In this document: positions 46,568 through 47,189 of the stretch, piece by piece
Position numbering within the stretch: position 1 is the first letter of the stretch
Layout: each line of letters starts with the position of its first letter
Virus record (IMG/VR): IMGVR_UViG_3300037071_000750
Span: 1 to 47,189 of that record
DNA from: a virus
DNA length: 47,189 nucleotides
Strand: one strand, 5' to 3'
Notes under the pieces: model-generated
What the model saw: the letters and a program-made list of their open reading frames with translations, nothing else
Database searches by the model: none
What the model was told of the DNA's origin: nothing
Position numbers and translations under genes: made by a program

Positions 46568-47189
46568 TCATGCGGAGTTGTACAACACGGTGTTGAGGAT
46601 TTCTCCCCACGTTGAGTTGGCGTCCGCATACTGTGTGTTGTTGGTGAGATGGTCACGGTTACCGCCACCGCCGCCGTTGACCATAGGCGCACGGTAGGTT
46701 CGATCGTTGGGCGGAGGGGGCGGAGGCGTCTGACGTTGACGCGCTGCGACCTGTGGCCCAAGTGGGTGTGTGAAATCCAGTTGCTGTTGGAGTGCGAAGA
46801 AACGCAGTTCGTGGTACGCTTCAGGTGCAGAGAGATTGCGCGCCTTCATCAGTTCCGCGATTGCGTCTGCGTGTGGCGCTGCATCTGGGTACTGCCCCAT
46901 GAATGCGTCGTACCGCTCCTGTGCGACGGTACGCTGTTGTGCGACGGTACGGTCAAGTTCCTCGCGCTGCCGTTGCCCAGCGGTGGCTTCATTCACAAGT
47001 TGGCGGATCGCGGACATCTCAATTGCGTTGCCCGCATCCTTGCCGATGATGTCAGTTGCGTTGATCCCCCGCGCCATCGTCTTCGCAACCATCTCGCGAC
47101 AGACTGTCAGCGGGTCATTGTTCCATTGTGCGATCAGACCAACACCAAGATTGTACTCCTCACGCGACACACCCAGTTTGGCTGGCCCC
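46568..47189 (-). CDS. Scaffolding protein, C-terminal part (cut by window end)
   Basis: This part holds the C-terminal 200 or so codons of the scaffold gene whose N-terminal part lies at 1-913. The frame enters from the right edge. The region contains a helical, Arg/Glu/Gln/Ala-rich core (QRQREELDRTVAQQRTVAQE), a Pro run (PPPPPP) and a Gly-rich and Asn-rich end. Positions 46780-47186 duplicate 1-407, with five synonymous differences. The last three bases of the window (CCC) do not fit the first copy. Confidence 0.75.
   Translation of the reverse strand, partial: GPAKLGVSREEYNLGVGLIAQWNNDPLTVCREMVAKTMARGINATDIIGKDAGNAIEMSAIRQLVNEATAGQRQREELDRTVAQQRTVAQERYDAFMGQYPDAAPHADAIAELMKARNLSAPEAYHELRFFALQQQLDFTHPLGPQVAARQRQTPPPPPPNDRTYRAPMVNGGGGGNRDHLTNNTQYADANSTWGEILNTVLYNSA
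46780..47186. repeat. Terminal duplication, right copy
   Basis: This is the right-hand copy of the 407-base overlap, 98.8 percent identical to 1-407. All five differences are at synonymous codon positions of the scaffold gene. Confidence 0.95.

Noticed and set aside
1-47189. CRISPR array, insertion sequence or transposase
   Set aside because: No regularly spaced repeats and no transposase-type gene were found.

Overview
The window looks like one complete genome of a strictly lytic, podovirus-type tailed phage, cut open inside its scaffolding gene. Positions 1-407 recur at 46780-47186 with only five differences, so the ends overlap and the unique length is about 46.78 kb. The virion genes are of T7-like type: small and large terminase, portal, scaffold, major capsid, tail adaptor, tail nozzle, fibres and internal ejection proteins. 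There is no RNA polymerase gene, integrase or lysogeny module, so it is not a classical Autographivirus. The strong promoters match bacterial sigma-70 consensus, so host RNA polymerase must transcribe it. The host cannot be named. A GH19 endolysin, a tail lysozyme and sigma-70 promoters would suit a Gram-negative bacterium.

Layout. An 980-base control region without genes (7065-8045) separates two divergent transcription units. Leftward from 7064, through the artificial ends and on to 25928, run the late genes: three unknowns, a 51-residue protein, terS, terL, portal, scaffold (split by the window ends), major capsid, two capsid-associated genes, adaptor, nozzle, three fibre-type genes, a fibre-assembly-like gene, a lysis-type cluster (membrane proteins, a secreted collagen-like protein, GH19 endolysin) and four internal virion proteins. 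Rightward from 8046 to 25938 run the early and middle genes. First comes a single well-promoted unknown gene with its own terminator. About 19 very small, tightly overlapping genes of mostly unknown function follow; they include a helix-turn-helix protein, an XRE protein, a zinc-knuckle protein and an HNH endonuclease. A recombination and replication block completes the unit: Cas4-like nuclease, Sak4-like ATPase, ssDNA-binding protein, ribbon-helix-helix protein, RecD-like helicase and a UDG-DNA polymerase A fusion. The two units meet tail to tail with an 11-base overlap.

Regulation is the most unusual part. A palindrome TGTAY-N4-RTACA occurs about two dozen times. At least eleven copies lie in leaders, between genes or over start codons. 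Two promoters (9403 and 14626) share a 15-base core, an early-leader hairpin and a palindrome at nearly the same distance. Three copies of a 13-mer (GGTGCTACACYCA) and a run of hairpins ahead of the ssDNA-binding gene add to this. Together they suggest a phage-wide regulon, read either as DNA operators or as RNA hairpins. This is inference from the sequence alone; all counts were made by eye.
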